The notes: a model not told the origin generated them from the letters alone. Shown: positions 33,202 through 46,262, counted from the stretch's first letter. The stretch: 64,000 bases of DNA from Ignelater luminosus (GCA_011009095.1 VTPC01090447.1:62001-126000), one strand, 5' to 3'. Translations and numbers: made by a program.

Positions 33202-34332
33202 CGAGGGCAGGCTAATGAAAAAAGGTACCTAAGTATGAAGCAATTGACATAAAACAAAGATCTTTGATTATTTTTTAATATAATCCCCTTAAGAGTTCAA
33301 TATACTTTTTATATTTAGATATCAACAAAGATAAACCATCAAAATAAAAATTTTCTTTTTGTTCTTCAAAAGAGCTTTCAACTTCCCACTTTAATTCATC
33401 ATCGTTAACAAATCTTCGTCCTCTTAAGTTTTGTTTCAATTTTCTAACCAGAAAATAATTGCAGGGGGCTATATCTGGGCTATAAGCGGTGTGGTTTAAT
33501 TCTTTTAAGTCCAATTTACTCAACACATCCCTCATGACACGAGATTTGTGAACAGGTGCGTTATCGAGCAAAATCAAAATTTCAATATCAAGTTTCTTCT
33601 TCTGTCTTGTTATTATTGCATCTTGTAATTTTCTCAAAACTTCAGCATAGTAGTTTCCTATTATACTAGTTTTATGTGGTAGGTAATCTATCAATAAGAT
33701 TTCTTCACAGTCCCAGAAAACTCTGGCCTTAATCTTGCCTGCAGATGGTTGGGCTTTGATTTTCTTTGGTGGTGGAGACCCTTTGTGTCTTCATTGCATG
33801 GACTCTTGCTTGCTCTCGGGATCATAATAATGAATCCATGTTTCATCCTCTGTTACAATCCTTTTGATAACGTTTTGCTGACATCCACAAAGATCCAAAA
33901 ATTGCTTGTAAATCTCCACTCGACGTTGTTTATCGTAAGGAGTCAACATCCGTATTCGTAGATCTTCAAAGATTAATTGTTCAACTTTTCAGACGTTTTC
34001 TTCAGTGATGGCAGAAATTGCTTTGACAAAAATTTTATGGTTTTATAAGATAGGACAGATACACTACAAACTGCTGATATGCGGTCTTTTATATCAGTCA
34101 AAGAATTTTCTTCCTTCGTGAGAAATTTTATTACGGCACGGCGCTCAGTTTTTTTCCATTATGAAGAATATCACAATACTCCAGCACAAGAAAATTTAAA
34201 TAACTAGCCAGAATCATAATGCGCCAATAACATGTAGGTGACACGTATTTGACACTATGAGAAATACGTCAGAGAAAAAATTTTGTTTTTCTAGGTCTAC
34301 TTCATACTTAGCTTTTTATCAGTCTTCCCTCG
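33202..34332 (-). mobile_element. mariner element nested in the pogo-like element
   Basis: Inverted ends CGAGGGCAGGCTAATGAAAA (33202) and, on the other strand, CGAGGGAAGACTGATAAAAA (34332), followed by AAGTATGAAG on both sides. TA precedes the left end (33200-33201). The right flank is CA, so that duplication has mutated. About 1.13 kb long. Confidence 0.85.
33275..34159 (-). pseudogene. mariner transposase pseudogene with a third-Asp replacement
   Basis: Starts at 34159 with MEKN and a stop, then scattered frames through ISAITEENV, KRIVTEDETWIHYYDPESK (first catalytic Asp present) and SAGKIKARVFWD. A clean C-terminal frame follows at 33275-33694 with ILLDNAPVHKS (second Asp present) and AYSPDIAPCNYFLVRKL. 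In that last motif the position of the third catalytic Asp is Asn. With the early stop and frameshifts, the protein is non-functional. Confidence 0.85.
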
Positions 34333-34948
34333 CACATGCAAAAAATGAATTATAAGAACAAAAAAAGATATTTCAAGTTATCGAACATTTATCCCATGAA
34401 AATATATGGAAAATTTAAAATTCAAATTGCCTCTTTGATTTGTTCAGGAAGGATCATTTTAATATCACTCTTAGTGATAAAAGCTTCATCGGACAGGTTT
34501 GGAAATAGGAAACAATTATCCAGCTTAGAACTTTTTCACAGGTAAGCACCTTAAATTTATCAGAAGATTCAGAGCAGCTCAGAATTCTACCTACGTAGAA
34601 AACTTCCTCTGCGAATTTCACTAAAACAAACCTTTCTTCAGAAATCGTATCGTAGTATATTTATTCGTCTATTTCTTCAGGTTCCCGAGTTTCTGTTTCT
34701 GAAAATCCTTTACAGGCTATAATCTCATCTTCACTTGTAGAATCGTAATTATATTTTCTTTTGGACATATTTTTTGCTTACTATTTTTTTGAGCTTCTCT
34801 TTCGATCAATATATTTTTCTCCGGTATATGTGTTATAATTGTGCTTCGTCCTCTTTTTCTATTATTGTTTCTATTTGTTTTTTGTGGCTGCGCTTTTGGT
34901 AATCCCCTAATATGTTCAGGTATAACAAATGTTTTGCCAGATAGCATT

Positions 34949-36054
34949 TCAGGTGTGGTTGAACGGACTTTCGGCGGTATTCTTGGAATTTACAACAGGC
35001 TCCTTTGAAGGACTATTGGAGGCCATATCTTCTGGTATATCCGTAACAGCAAAAAACATAAAATCTGCATAAGTAAATGCATCAGGATTAAAAGGGTGTA
35101 TACCTGTTTCCTTAAATCCTGACAATACATTCGTAAGGGTGAAGGCTTTCTCAAATGCTTGCGCAATACATTCACTGATGTTATAGATAGTGAGAGGCGC
35201 TTCAGGATTTTTCAACATCCATGTATATCGCTTGCAGTAATAAAATATGATTTAAACGGGCCGAAGACAGATACATCTAGCGGCTGCAGTCGATTGCTAT
35301 AATGTGGTAGAAAAGTAAGAATTTGTGCTCTGCTTCACGTGGTTTGTTTATTACGTTGATTGAAATGTGACTCTCATGGTTGTCGTAGATTAGTGAACTG
35401 GGGTTGTCTTTTGTACTGTTGCTGTGTCTAATAAAATTTTCTAACACTTTTTCAAAAAGCTCGGAATTCATCCACCCACTAGGAGTTGCCAATCTCATAG
35501 CTCCTGGTGGGGCACCTATTAGCATGTGTGGCTTAAAAACTTTGGTGGAAATATTATGAGTATAGCAGAAATAATTGCACATGTTGTTACAAGTTCACCC
35601 TGTTCACCACTCGTGCAGTAATTTACCTACTTTGCTCCCTCAGTGGCTATTATTTTCTTTTGGGTTCTGGACCGTTGTAGTACCAGTTTCGTCTATATTA
35701 TATATTCTCGCAGTATTATTTACATTAGGATCTCAAATTATCAAAAAAATACTGTCACATTGTAACTGCTAAAAGAAGTTAATCGTGAAAGGCTGCATGG
35801 CTCTGGTTTTCTTATGCTTAAATTTCCCTGTCGCTTTAAGAAGGCGCGTAAAACCAATCTTCCCGTGCCATTTTAGAAGCTCTACAAGATCCTGGAATAG
35901 TATGATTATTTTGAACGCCGACTTCATAGGCAAGTCTTCTCGTATCATCAGTTGTTAATCCACAAGCCGTTCGGCTACAGATTTGTAAGTATTCGGCTAC
36001 ATCTTGTTCTTCTTCGTTAGAAAGTATCTGCCGGTGAGTGTAATTAGGTTGCAT
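34949..36054 (-). pseudogene. pogo-superfamily (DDE_1) transposase pseudogene
   Basis: Blocks occur in the correct order on the - strand. At 35836-36054 is an N-terminal Tc5/CENP-B-type HTH segment (EEEQDVAEYLQICSRTACGL, then DDTRRLAYEVGV and KMAREDWFY). At 35277-35582 is the DDE_1 core (PPGAMRLATPSGWMNSELF, then LIYDNHESHISINVIN with a catalytic Asp). At 34949-35218 is the C-terminal block (LKNPEAPLTIYNISECIAQA, then GFKETGIHPFNPDAF). Frameshifts separate the blocks. This is the Tigger/Jerky-like domain order. Confidence 0.8.
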
Positions 36055-36640
36055 GCTAATTTGAATTTCTGGATTTTCACGCTGTCTTCTTACATATCTG
36101 GCAAGAGTCTAAAATCTAATGTTAAAACGTGCAGCTGACAGAATAGTTTTCATTTAAAACCAAATATACTGCACGGGACATGGTATCAGCAGGAGTCAGC
36201 CCAATTTTTCTAGATTTGTTCTTTCGAGGCATCTAGAAAAAAGATTTGAATATTTCAGATTTAAGGAAAGAACTTGTTGCAATGAGAACTAACCCTGGTA
36301 CTAACTGACTCGAAACGCGTTTGATGTTGTCTCAGTTAGTACTGTCGAAAGTGTCTCACTTGGTACCATTTCTCTATTTTATATAATCCTAAAATTGGAA
36401 CATGTTTGTTTGCGGTTATGTTTGTTCGACTGCTTAATGCATAAAAATAAAAAACCGCTAAAAATATTTTTTCCATTTAATTTACACACTAATAACAATT
36501 GAACACTAAAACTTCAGCTAGCCATGTGCAGTCATACCACTAGTAGAATACATATGAAAACTTCCCGATATCGCGGCAAATTTAAAAATTAAATTGACTC
36601 TCTCACTTAGTACACTGTCTCACCGAGTACGTTGATTGAA

Positions 36641-37692
36641 ATATATGTCAATCAAGGTGCCTTGACAATTGTATAACCAAATTTACTTAGTTTGGGAGAT
36701 AATTCAGTCAATAGTGTAGAGTTCTCATTGAAATCTCAGAAAGTGGCGATATACAGGTCAATTTTTTACACTGTATCAGTTGCTACTGTACGAAGAGATC
36801 TGTACAGCATGGGCTTCAAATGTCAAAGGCCAGTTAAAAAGCCAAAATTAACACCAGCCATGGTCAAAAAACGATTGACTTGGGCCTCTTTGTATAAAGA
36901 CCTGTCTGTTAATGCTTGGCAGATAGTAAGTCAATAAAGATAATTATATTTGGACACTTTGGTGTTATGTCTGCACGTTTAACACGTTTGCTTTAGTGAT
37001 GAGGCAACATTTCAAATCATGAATGATGGGTTCCAGTTTGTTTGGAGACGTCCAGAGGAAAAGTATGATATGGACTGTGTAGTCAAGACAGTCAAACATA
37101 CCACATCTGTGATGATATGGTCTGTCATCAATAGGAAGGGATTGGGAAGGATACACATCATGGAGGGAACCATGCGGCAGGATCAATATAAAAAGGTTCG
37201 GCAGAGAAAATTGATCCCGCAGATGGACGAATAGTTTGGCAGTAGTCGTGAGATGTTCATGCAAAAAAGAGTAGAGAATACTCCTATTGCCATGGCCCCG
37301 GAACACACCAGACATTAATCCAATTGAGAATGTCTGGGAGTTTCTGAAACGAGAACTGACAAAAGAAAATGTTACAAACAAGGTTCAGTTGATACAAAGA
37401 ATAGTCCATAATTGGAATCACAATGATAGCTTAAAAGAAATGACAAAAAGCTGCGTAAATAGTGTGCCCAAATGCAGTAATAAAAGCCAAGGGCGGTTTG
37501 ACAAAATATTAATAATTTAATAATATGTTTATGTATCTGTATTAATATAAATTATTTTTGTACAATAAATATGTAGAAAGGTTAAAACCATCTTTTAAAG
37601 TCATTTGCGTACGGTTAATATAATCAATATTAGTTCTAAAATTCAAGAAACCAGAATCTTGCAAGTGAGTCGAATAAAGTGAGCAGGGACTG
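36641..37692 (+). mobile_element. Tc1-like element, 5' end lost
   Basis: The right end is the complement of CAGTCCCTGCTCACTTTATT, a Tc1-type terminus, ending at 37692 and followed by TA. The matching left end is not seen. The left boundary meets the pogo-like element near 36640. Confidence 0.75.
36692..37520 (+). pseudogene. Tc1-like DD34E-type transposase pseudogene
   Basis: Frames show VATVRRDLYSMGFKCQRPVK (end of the HTH), KKPKLTPAMVKKRLTWA, then CFSDEATFQIMNDGFQFVWR with the first catalytic Asp. Next is HTTSVMIWSVINRKGLGRIH, then a deletion that removes the MQD.APCH block with the second Asp. Finally PWPRNTPDINPIENVWEFLK carries the catalytic Glu. The N-terminus and at least two frame positions are lost. 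Not functional. Confidence 0.85.
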
Positions 37693-40379
37693 TAGATACT
37701 GTCAACTGATTTAAAGGCACATGTCTGTAATTTTCGTGAGATTTTTCACATTTTCCGAGATTCTTTCTACCAAAATACCTTGAGGTTTTGACCATTTTAG
37801 TCTAGAGTAGAAGTAGAAGATTCTTTCAACTTCTAATACCATCACCCTCACTAAAAAAACAATCATTCAAAATTGATCAATTTCCTATTTTTTCAGATTT
37901 TGAGAATGTTTCTCCTATGAGTGACTGTAACAACGTGTATAGAAGATCAACTTTGTTGTTTTTACCTTTCTTATAGTGTGAAAAATTCTAATCTTGAAAA
38001 AATGCAATCTTCTAGTTCAGATTTTAAAGGGTTATGCAACCAACTATTCAAGCTTCTAGACAAAGTTTACTCGTTTTCTAAATATTTAGTAACTACATTT
38101 TTAAAAAATGCAATAAAATGTGTTTGCAAAACAAAAAAAAATTAAAAATCACATGGCAACTATTTATTTTAATGTTTATTGATTTTATTTATTATTACAA
38201 GAATGCTATAAAGATACAAGGATGTTCATATTATAAAAAGAAATTTATCAAGCAAGTAGGTAACAAATTAACAAATAATTCTTTGTAGCTTTAAAGGTAG
38301 GTTTGTCCATTTTCTCATTTCAACTATATCTCGTATAAAATAATTTCTATTTACTACTACTTTTAGTAAAAATATCGAAATACCTATATTAAAATGTTTC
38401 CTTTCCAAGTATAATATACATTTACATCAGTAACAACCTTGTCACAATAATGTTAAATCTGATGAATTTGATATTCCGAGTCCTCTACATAGTGTCTCTT
38501 GATGACATTGGTAGATTTTTTTAATATAAATGTAATGTATCTGTGGGAACAAGGTTGTGGTTTTGTATTCAATTATTTTTTATTTATACCATCCAGATAG
38601 TAGGTACACAATAATATTTAAATTTTTATCTTAAATGGGATAATATGACATTGTCTGCCTAAAATATTAAATTTTATTATTCTTGTATTTACTATGATAA
38701 TTGATAAAGATGATAACAAATATTTGTAACACAAAGGTGGTAAAAGGTGTAAAATTGTATCTTACACATGCAATAAAAAGTGTCTTAGTGTTGTTACGTT
38801 TGCTACGTATAATACTTTTGTGGTTAATGTATTTAAAAACAAAGAATATTTATTATCTTTTTTATTGTTACTAAATAAAATTAAAAAAAAAATAAAAAGT
38901 GTAAACGTCACTTCAGTTTGTTTTAAAGCCAGTTACATCTAGACAGTTAAAGCAAGTGCAATAACAGAAATTAACAAGCACTTCGTTATAAGAAGCTTCG
39001 TATTACTGTCATCTTGAGTTCTTAATTACCTATCGGATTAATATTTAGATCTAAACAAATCCAAACGCTCTTTAATAAGCTTTTTATTAATTTACTTATT
39101 TATTAAAAATTTAAATGTTAACATTATTTGAAATCCTTACTACGAATTTTTTTATTGGTACTTAGAAGTGCAATACGTTTGTTTTAGATTGTTATCGCAA
39201 AGTTTCATTTTTGAGCGTATTGCATAAGAAACACAATACACAAACAAAACAAATATTTATGATTTTCTCCTTTGAATTTTTAAATTACAAGGAAACTATT
39301 TAGATTAGGTCGAATTAATTATTAGTATTATTTAGAAACTGATAGAGTTGGATTTTACGATTTTATCTTTATTAGATTACGATAAATTGTTCATCTACCG
39401 ACACACAGGAAGAACGAAACACCTCAACCTTATTGTAATTTACACTATACAGTATTGGAAAAATCAAAATAAATTATTTTGAAACGGAATAAATATAAAA
39501 ATATTAATTTTACCTAAAAATATTATTATTTGATGGATACAATTCAATACAATCCTACCTACGTAGGTATTTTACTGAAAAATGTTTTTGATAACATTAT
39601 TAGACCTTGCTCTCAATACTACTACTTACTAATTGCAGTCTTATTAATTGATAAGTTTTGATCTATAATATATAGGGTCACACCATGTTGCCCATAATAG
39701 CTGTAATTTATCTTTATTAGTGATAAAAAATTCAATCGATTTTTTTCTGTCAGATAAGTGTTGTCTTTGTAAACAATAAATCTAAAGGGGAAAATACCAG
39801 TTATGGGATTTATTAGTTTCAATTTATAATCAATATAATGCACGTAATGTAACTAGTGTGAAAGTCCAACGGATTAATTTCTTTGGTGTAAGTAGGGAAT
39901 TACGCATACAGAAAAATGCATAACAAAACATCAGAAAATTTTTTTCTTACAAACAGATATAAAAATCTAAAAAAAATTCAAAATCTGTTTCTTGATTATG
40001 AATCTGTTACTCTCTACAATTTTTACTTGCGATCAAAATTGTACGTATCCTACGTTTTTCTCTTAGGTTGCAATTTCTTTTTTTGTCTGTTACCTTCATC
40101 CCTCTCTCTTAAGTTTTATTTTGCACCCATGTCCAGTTATTAGGTACTCAAAAAGGGCAAATAAAAGAAAGTTTTGGTGGAGTTTTGATGTTTGGTATTT
40201 TGGGTCGCCCAACACGTCTCAGAGGTTTGACAACAAGAATTTTTTCGGGAAATAGGTTTTTTTTCCAAAAAACGTGTAAAAACACTGACTTTTTTCGGAT
40301 TTTCCAAAATAACTCTGAAACTATGCATTTTACGTGGAAGTCGACTCTACATGAAACTAAAGAGGATAAAATGTGAAGT
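37693..40379. other. unassigned AT-rich interval
   Basis: About 2.7 kb without recognisable genes or element ends. Short frames (for example 37921-38145 + and 39622-39843 -) look like chance. If the 29 kb gene starts at 52.9 kb, this is intron. Confidence 0.35.
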
Positions 40380-41570
40380 TTCATGTTCTCCATGAGGTAT
40401 ACTGTTCGATGGTTATGTCTATTCACGTTTCACAACATAATTTAGGTGATTGTCGAATTGTAAAGAAGCCCTGAATGGTAAATTTTTCATATTCTTCAAC
40501 GGGCATTGTTTGTTTCAAGTTGAACATATCTTGCAGGTATAGGTGAGTGAATTTAGCGTAAGCAAAGTGGTCTGACGCATGAAAATATGGCAGCATTTGC
40601 CAAACAGTTTCAAGGTGTTAGTCCCAGTTGCCCATTCTCTCAGATGAGATGAAGTCACCATTTGTATGTACTGCACCCAGAGCTGGGATGTAGAACCACG
40701 TTGTTTCAATTGCTGTAGTTGATGTTCCACCTTCTCTTTGATTTCGCGACATTCATTGAGAGCAAAGGCATAGATCACTTTTTTGTCAACATTGTACAGA
40801 ATTTCGTCTAATTCTGCTTCCGTTTCTGAGGTGGGGCCAATAATTCCCATGACAATCTTCATAAGCACTGCATGCGCTGATAGATGAGCTCTCGGGCCTC
40901 TGTAGTATGCATGCCCTGAAATAATTTTTTTTATAGAGTTCATGGCATATACGGTACTGAATAACTCCTTAAGGCCACTGTCCTTCATTACGCAACTAAT
41001 GGATTTTAAAAGGACATTAGTAAACGAAACCCGCCCAATCTGGGAACAACGTTTTGCAGCCTGGAGTCTCTGCAATTAGAAATGATGTATCGTGCTTTCA
41101 ATCTTCTGGCCTTTTTCTTTACATTTCTCTGCTGACTCCAATAATATAGTGACTATTGTGTCGTAGTTGGTGGAAGGAGCATATATGAAGGGAAAATAAG
41201 CGGGAATTCATCACTGAGGTCTTGAATCTTAATTCCTTTGAGACCTTGACCACTCTCTGTTGGCTCAAAATGTTTCAGAGTCACTGCCCCAAAACTTCCG
41301 AAACCGCAGAAGATGATATTTCTGCCATCCTGGAAATTTATTCATTTACAGGTACTGCAGTTGCTGAGGCTACAGCGTACATCCCATCCATCACATGAAA
41401 ACTATTATAACCATCAATTGTTTGTTGAAATCTGCGTTGTCGTGAACGAACTGACAAGATCCTTCTTGATTTATCTTGATCTTTGGTTTTATGGCTGATG
41501 GAATTTCAAAACGTACAGCTTTCTGGTACGAGCTACAAAACCCCATTGAATTCAATATTTTCAATATCCG
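40380..41570 (-). pseudogene. N-terminal half of a multi-copy uncharacterised protein (FTGCDTTS family), decayed
   Basis: The longest frame (40515-41075) contains SGLKELFSTVYAMNSIKKII, then SGHAYYRGPRAHLSAHAVLM and SQLWVQYIQMV. Upstream in another frame are RLQNVVPRLGGFRLLMSF and, around 41420-41510, QFVHDNADFN. Downstream are FTIQGFFTIRQSPKL and DITIEQYTSW. From memory this series of motifs belongs to a large, dispersed arthropod and marine-invertebrate family with no assigned function. The C-terminal half of another copy is at 55725-56930 on the other strand. Stops and frameshifts show a pseudogene. Confidence 0.6.
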
Positions 41571-41699
41571 GGATGCACTCTTCTTGTAAATGAATGCTGC
41601 CAGCCTAACTTGTCAATTCGACAAAAATAATTTGGGCCTCACAGCAGTGATGACACCGTGAGAAAGAATGTTGCAGGCTTTCTAAATATGGGCTTATAG

Positions 41700-42015
41700 G
41701 CGGATGTTGCAGATCAGGTGGACTGATCGAACAACAAATGAATCTGTTTTACAACGTCACAACAAAACAGAAATAGTAAATACAATAAAGCACAAAAAAT
41801 TAGAATATTTGGGACACCTGATAATTCAAGGCAAAATACAGGGTAAAAGAAGTGTCTGACGAAAGACGACTTTATGGCTAAAAACCTGTGGCAATGGTTT
41901 GGAAAGACAAATCTGCAGCTATTTCGAGCAGCCGTAAATAAAACCATGATAGCCAATACGCTAGCCAACATGATAGTCGACGATCGTTAGTGGTCACCAC
42001 ACATGAAGAAGAAGA
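41700..42015 (+). mobile_element. LINE C-terminal (3' end) remnant
   Basis: On the + strand, KLEYLGHLIIQGKIQGKRSV is followed in a shifted frame by NLWQWFGKTNLQLFRAAVNK and TMIANTLANMIVDD, ending before a GAAGAAGAAGAA tract. This is the standard C-terminus of RTE-like insect ORF2 proteins (GHIIRG......GKI.GKRS.GRR..SWL.NLR.W). It is a 5'-truncated insertion, distinct from the LINE at 3.5-6.6 kb. Confidence 0.78.
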
Positions 42016-42019
42016 AAAG

Positions 42020-44098
42020 TAACTAAAAACTCTTTTGCTTGTAGATCTGCTTTTCTACGAAAGCATCAGACGAAACCTGTGAATGACGTTCAAGAAAATC
42101 GACAGAAAAAAAAATAAAAAGATGAAACCACAGTGGCAATCTTTTGCATCACAACAGTTTACGAGAAGTTCTTTTCCGGAGTATGTTACGTCCAACTACA
42201 TAGGTTTGAATCATGTTCCTTCCACGTTCCAGGCGAATACCTTCCTAAACTGTAAAAACTATACTTTTCAAGCTCCAAATCAGTTTGGTCTCGACTTGAA
42301 CTTGATTAGCCTAATTTGAAATTGATTGTTCCCATTTGAAATTGATTGGTTTCAATTAAAAATCGACCGGTCTCAATTTGAGTTTGAAAAAGTATGATTG
42401 CGCTGATATGCCGCTTGTGCACTCCATCTGTGTTTTATCTGTGAACTTTTAACTAAAATTTATTATTCTTCCATTTAGTTTTTAGTTAATTTTTTTAACT
42501 TTATTAGAAACTTACTATTTGCATTACTGGATAAGTTTTCTAAACTTATTTGTCTGCATAAAATGCTAACGAGTAATATTCTTACAAGCCCAACCTTTAT
42601 AATGTCAATTAGGCCGCAATACTAATGTTCTTAATTTTTACCACATGTCAGTTTTACATATCTGCTACACTGTAAAACGTCTTTTGATATTGTCGAGAAG
42701 TACAAAACGCGATTCTCATTTCACACTGGAGTTGTTAAAAACGTCTCCAGCAGAAAAAGGAAGATCGTGGAACCCGACAGTTCTTTTAAGAAACTTCTGC
42801 AAAGTGCGACGTGGGCTTCTTGGTGAATGACGACTAGAGCTTGTTTAATATTAAGATTTCAGTATTTCATTTTCTAGGACTTTTGAAACTCGTTTACTGA
42901 GTTTAGGACTTCCGTCAAAACATACCCCCGTTGTGTTGATTGACAGCTTTAACTTTATTGTTGGGAGTTTTCAAGATTAAACCTCCGTTCTTCTATAGTC
43001 ATTAGCACTTTGGTAGAGCGCGTATTTACAATTGCCTGGACTGCTAATAAACTCGTAGTTCTTTATTCCAAAAACAACCAATCCTCATACAGGGTGCTCT
43101 ACCTAAATCATGTTTGAGTACGTCAAGGCCATACAATCTTTAACTCTAGTACAGAAAACTCAGATGTAGCTAGAAATCACAAGCCCTTAGAAAATAATAT
43201 CTAAATACGAAAGTTTTCGATTTTTCCCTTCTTCTTCTTCCTTCAGGAAGACCATCTAGACAAGAGATTCTTAAGCTAACCCATCAGGAAAGTCTAATTG
43301 AATAGTATGTCTATTTAGAATTCTATCGTTAGTTGCATGTCCAACTGTGAGTCCCCTTGCATAATATTTTCTAATTAATTTAGTCACATTCATCATGACA
43401 AACTCAAATTATGTTACAACAATTGTAAACAAAAATAGCTTCAGAAGGTTTTGATCATTCTTAACTTGAATATTAGAAGTCGTAACTAGTTGTTCAAACA
43501 AGGTCTTTTGATGATATTACGTGTCAAAATTCACATAGTTATCAAAGATCCTTTAAAGAAATGTTTTTTAGAAAATTCAAATGTACCTTCTACGTGCAAC
43601 TCTAACTTTCTAATTTTCTTATAAACTCGAGATATACGTCTTTTAAAAAGTTTCAGCTTTAGATGTAAATGCTCACTTTAGGAAAGCCATAAATGCATCG
43701 AACTTTAACAATTGTATAATAATCAAATGGATAAAGTGGTTGCAGTGAAACAGCTCACAAAGATGATGTCTAATTTGTAAAAATTCTAATAATCGAAATG
43801 AAATATGTGAACTTTGTTCAAGTGAACAGAAATAGTCTTCGTAACAATAGAAATAATTAAAATAACTGTAAGAAGAGTAACAGAAACAATAACAATACTA
43901 CTATAGGAATACCAATAATACCCAAGGACAACAAAACAATAGAACACAGTAAATATCAAACGAACAACAACTAGATAACCGAAACAAAGCCCAAACTTAT
44001 TATTTATTTTCAAACATATTGACTTAACGATTTTAAAAATAAAAATAATGTGTTTGTGATAGATCTCGTTCTTAGTTCATATTCATCACGCAGAAATT
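42020..44098. other. unassigned interval; its right part may be an LTR
   Basis: No genes recognised. At 42290-42380 the phrase TTGAAATTGATTG recurs in a short imperfect repeat. A MITE-like end (TACAGGGTGCTCTACC, near 43090) has no visible partner. The last few hundred bases, ending in CGCAGAAATT directly before a primer-binding site, could be the 3' part of an LTR. Confidence 0.3.
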
Positions 44099-44116
44099 TG
44101 GCGCCCAACGTGGGAC
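44099..44116 (+). promoter_or_regulatory. tRNA-Lys-type primer-binding site of an LTR retroelement
   Basis: TGGCGCCCAACGTGGGAC matches the 18-base site complementary to a tRNA-Lys 3' end, used by many LTR elements including the insect gypsy-type group, with one difference. An LTR should end just upstream, but no second LTR, gag, pol or env sequence is seen downstream. It may be a fragment, or an LTR left with a little internal sequence. Confidence 0.6.
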
Positions 44117-46262
44117 ATCCATGACAACGTATGTTATTATTAATTTTAGTATTCAACAAGAGTTTGTTTATAATTAAAAGTGTTACATGATTTAGAAAGA
44201 GTTAAAAACCACTGATCTAGACATTTCTGAGCATTTTCCTTTTTCAGTTTTTCTTTTGTAAAAGAAAAAAAGTAAAGGACTGAAAAGTATTCTGTGTAGT
44301 TTTAACCTAATTCCTGTAATGAATAATTATCATTATGAAATTGATTAAAAAAACGTTTTGAGACAGACAACGTGACGACTTTTATTCTTCTTAATCTACG
44401 AACCAAGAAAATTTAATTTTTTATTTTTGTTAGAATAATTCCAGGAGCGCGCGAGTTTTCATCTCATCTTATGTCATCATCATTATCTCAATGTTATGAT
44501 TGTTTTAGGAGTAACACTCTTCTTCAATCAGAAACAGAATACATAAAATCTGAGAGTTGCAAGATTGTTTGATGGCAGCCGGTCGGTCCGTTCGTGGCCT
44601 CTCGTTTATATCCTAAGCTACTCCCGATAATCTTTTTGGTTAGCAAAAACAATAAAGAAGAGAAACTAATCTATTAGTATATTACGAATTTAGGATATGG
44701 ATGAGAATTTCGCGGCTGTGCTCGCTCTGTGCTGGAGTGGAAGGAAACGTGGACACGAAACGAAAAACATCTGTATTCTTCTTCTGCACAAAATTGCTAC
44801 ATAACTGAACTGTAATGCTGTTACCATTTCGATACCAATTTCTGAATTATTCAAGTAACAAAGGTCGGTGACTGGATGAGCAAGATAAAATACTTCAGAT
44901 AAAAGTATTTAAATTCTTTAGGTGTGGATAACTGTCTGCAATCGCCATGTCTCTGTAGATACCAAATACTTTAGTAGTTTTACAAGGAATCTGTAAAAAC
45001 AGCAGAAAAGTTGCAGAAATTACTTAAAACAAAAAGAATGTATTAGAGTTCAAGGGATCTTTGCCGATAATAGAGCAGAGCAACTCTGTTGTTGCAATTC
45101 TGTCGTGAACTAACCTGGACTACTAGGTATTGAACCGACAGTATTCAAGCAAAACTGAATAACTAATATATAGTTGTTAGATCTAATGATACTAGAATCA
45201 AAGACCTTGAAAGCTCTGATAGTTGAACATCCGAGTATCAACCAGGGCCGGAGCTAGGATTTTCGGCACCCATGACAGAATCTTTAAGGCGCCTTTGTGT
45301 GGTAAGTTTAATGTCGGTTTCAGTTGCCTTATTGAATATGGCGCAGCGCCTAGATATCGCAGCGCTTTGCCTGCAGCAAATTGCCTTATTTGCACATCTT
45401 TGCGCCAACTCCAACTCAAAATAATTTATTTAAAAAAAATTATAGAACTAAAAGTAAATGGAAGAATTTTTAAGAACTTAAGAAGCATTTACTGGGGAAA
45501 ACTTTGTGACCACTCTATTAAACTTCACAAAGCGGTACAAAAGGGTAGACGGTTTAGCACTAGACAATTCAAATTCTGAGGTTGCCCTAATAAAATTAAA
45601 TAAACGTATGGTTACAGTGCAAGCTTGACGACAGCGCGAATTCTCGTGAAAACCACCTGCTTCATGCATGATAACTTTGACGGGCATGCTCGTGATTAAA
45701 CCGAGATTTTAATATTTTATTTTTATTTAACAGAATCCCAGTGCTCTTGCCATTCTGTAAATTTTTGTTTTAATTTGATCTTGCGAAGTTGCAAGTGGTA
45801 AACCGTTGCGTTTCGGAGGCTGCTTGTTTGGTTAGGGGTTCATTACCGTTGATATCTACTTGGCCAGATACTTGCATCCTCTTGAGGTGAAAAGTTCTAA
45901 GCAGAAACTGCATAAATTCTGGCTATAGATTGAAGCGGTCAGAATCTGCTGCATTTCGGCAAATACTCGTACATAAAGCATCGCTAAAGATAGACAGGTA
46001 ATTGCCTAATATCTTTTTAAAGAGACTGCGCTACTGTTCTAAAATCGTTTGTTGTTTTTGTAAGTTTAAGGGTCGGTTCCACAAAGAAAATCAAATCTGT
46101 TGTCATATATAATTTTGCAGTTAACTAATCAGATGATCGTATTTTTCAAATTTAACCAGCCAGATTAGCTAATTGCGAGATAAAATGAGATAACAGATTT
46201 GATTTTTTTTGTGCAACCGGCGTTAAGAAATTCGGGTGGTATGTTGCTTTTGGTGCCAAGAA
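44117..46262. other. unassigned interval with a MITE-like fragment
   Basis: No gene recognised. At 45243-45415 a repeat starts AGGGCCGGAGCTAGG and contains ATTTGCACATCTTTGCGCC. Similar words recur at 50585-50660, suggesting one dispersed family. The stretch 44570-44780 is less AT-rich, with a TTTATATCC box, but no coding sequence. Confidence 0.35.

Larger units (their letters stand above)
32945..36640 (-). mobile_element. pogo-like (Tigger/Jerky-type) DNA transposon with a nested mariner
   Basis: Ends share repeats of a TACTAAGTGAGACA-type motif: at 32955 (GGTACTAAGTGAGACAG), 33125-33150 (TAGTACAAGGTGAGACACTG), 36330-36370 (two inverted copies) and 36600-36632 (two inverted copies). They are inverted between the left and right sides, as expected for subterminal transposase-binding sites. 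The - strand carries a degenerate DDE_1-type transposase between them. A 1.1-kb mariner (33202-34332) sits in its 3' part. The exact outer ends are uncertain, because the right side meets a Tc1-like relic. Confidence 0.75.
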
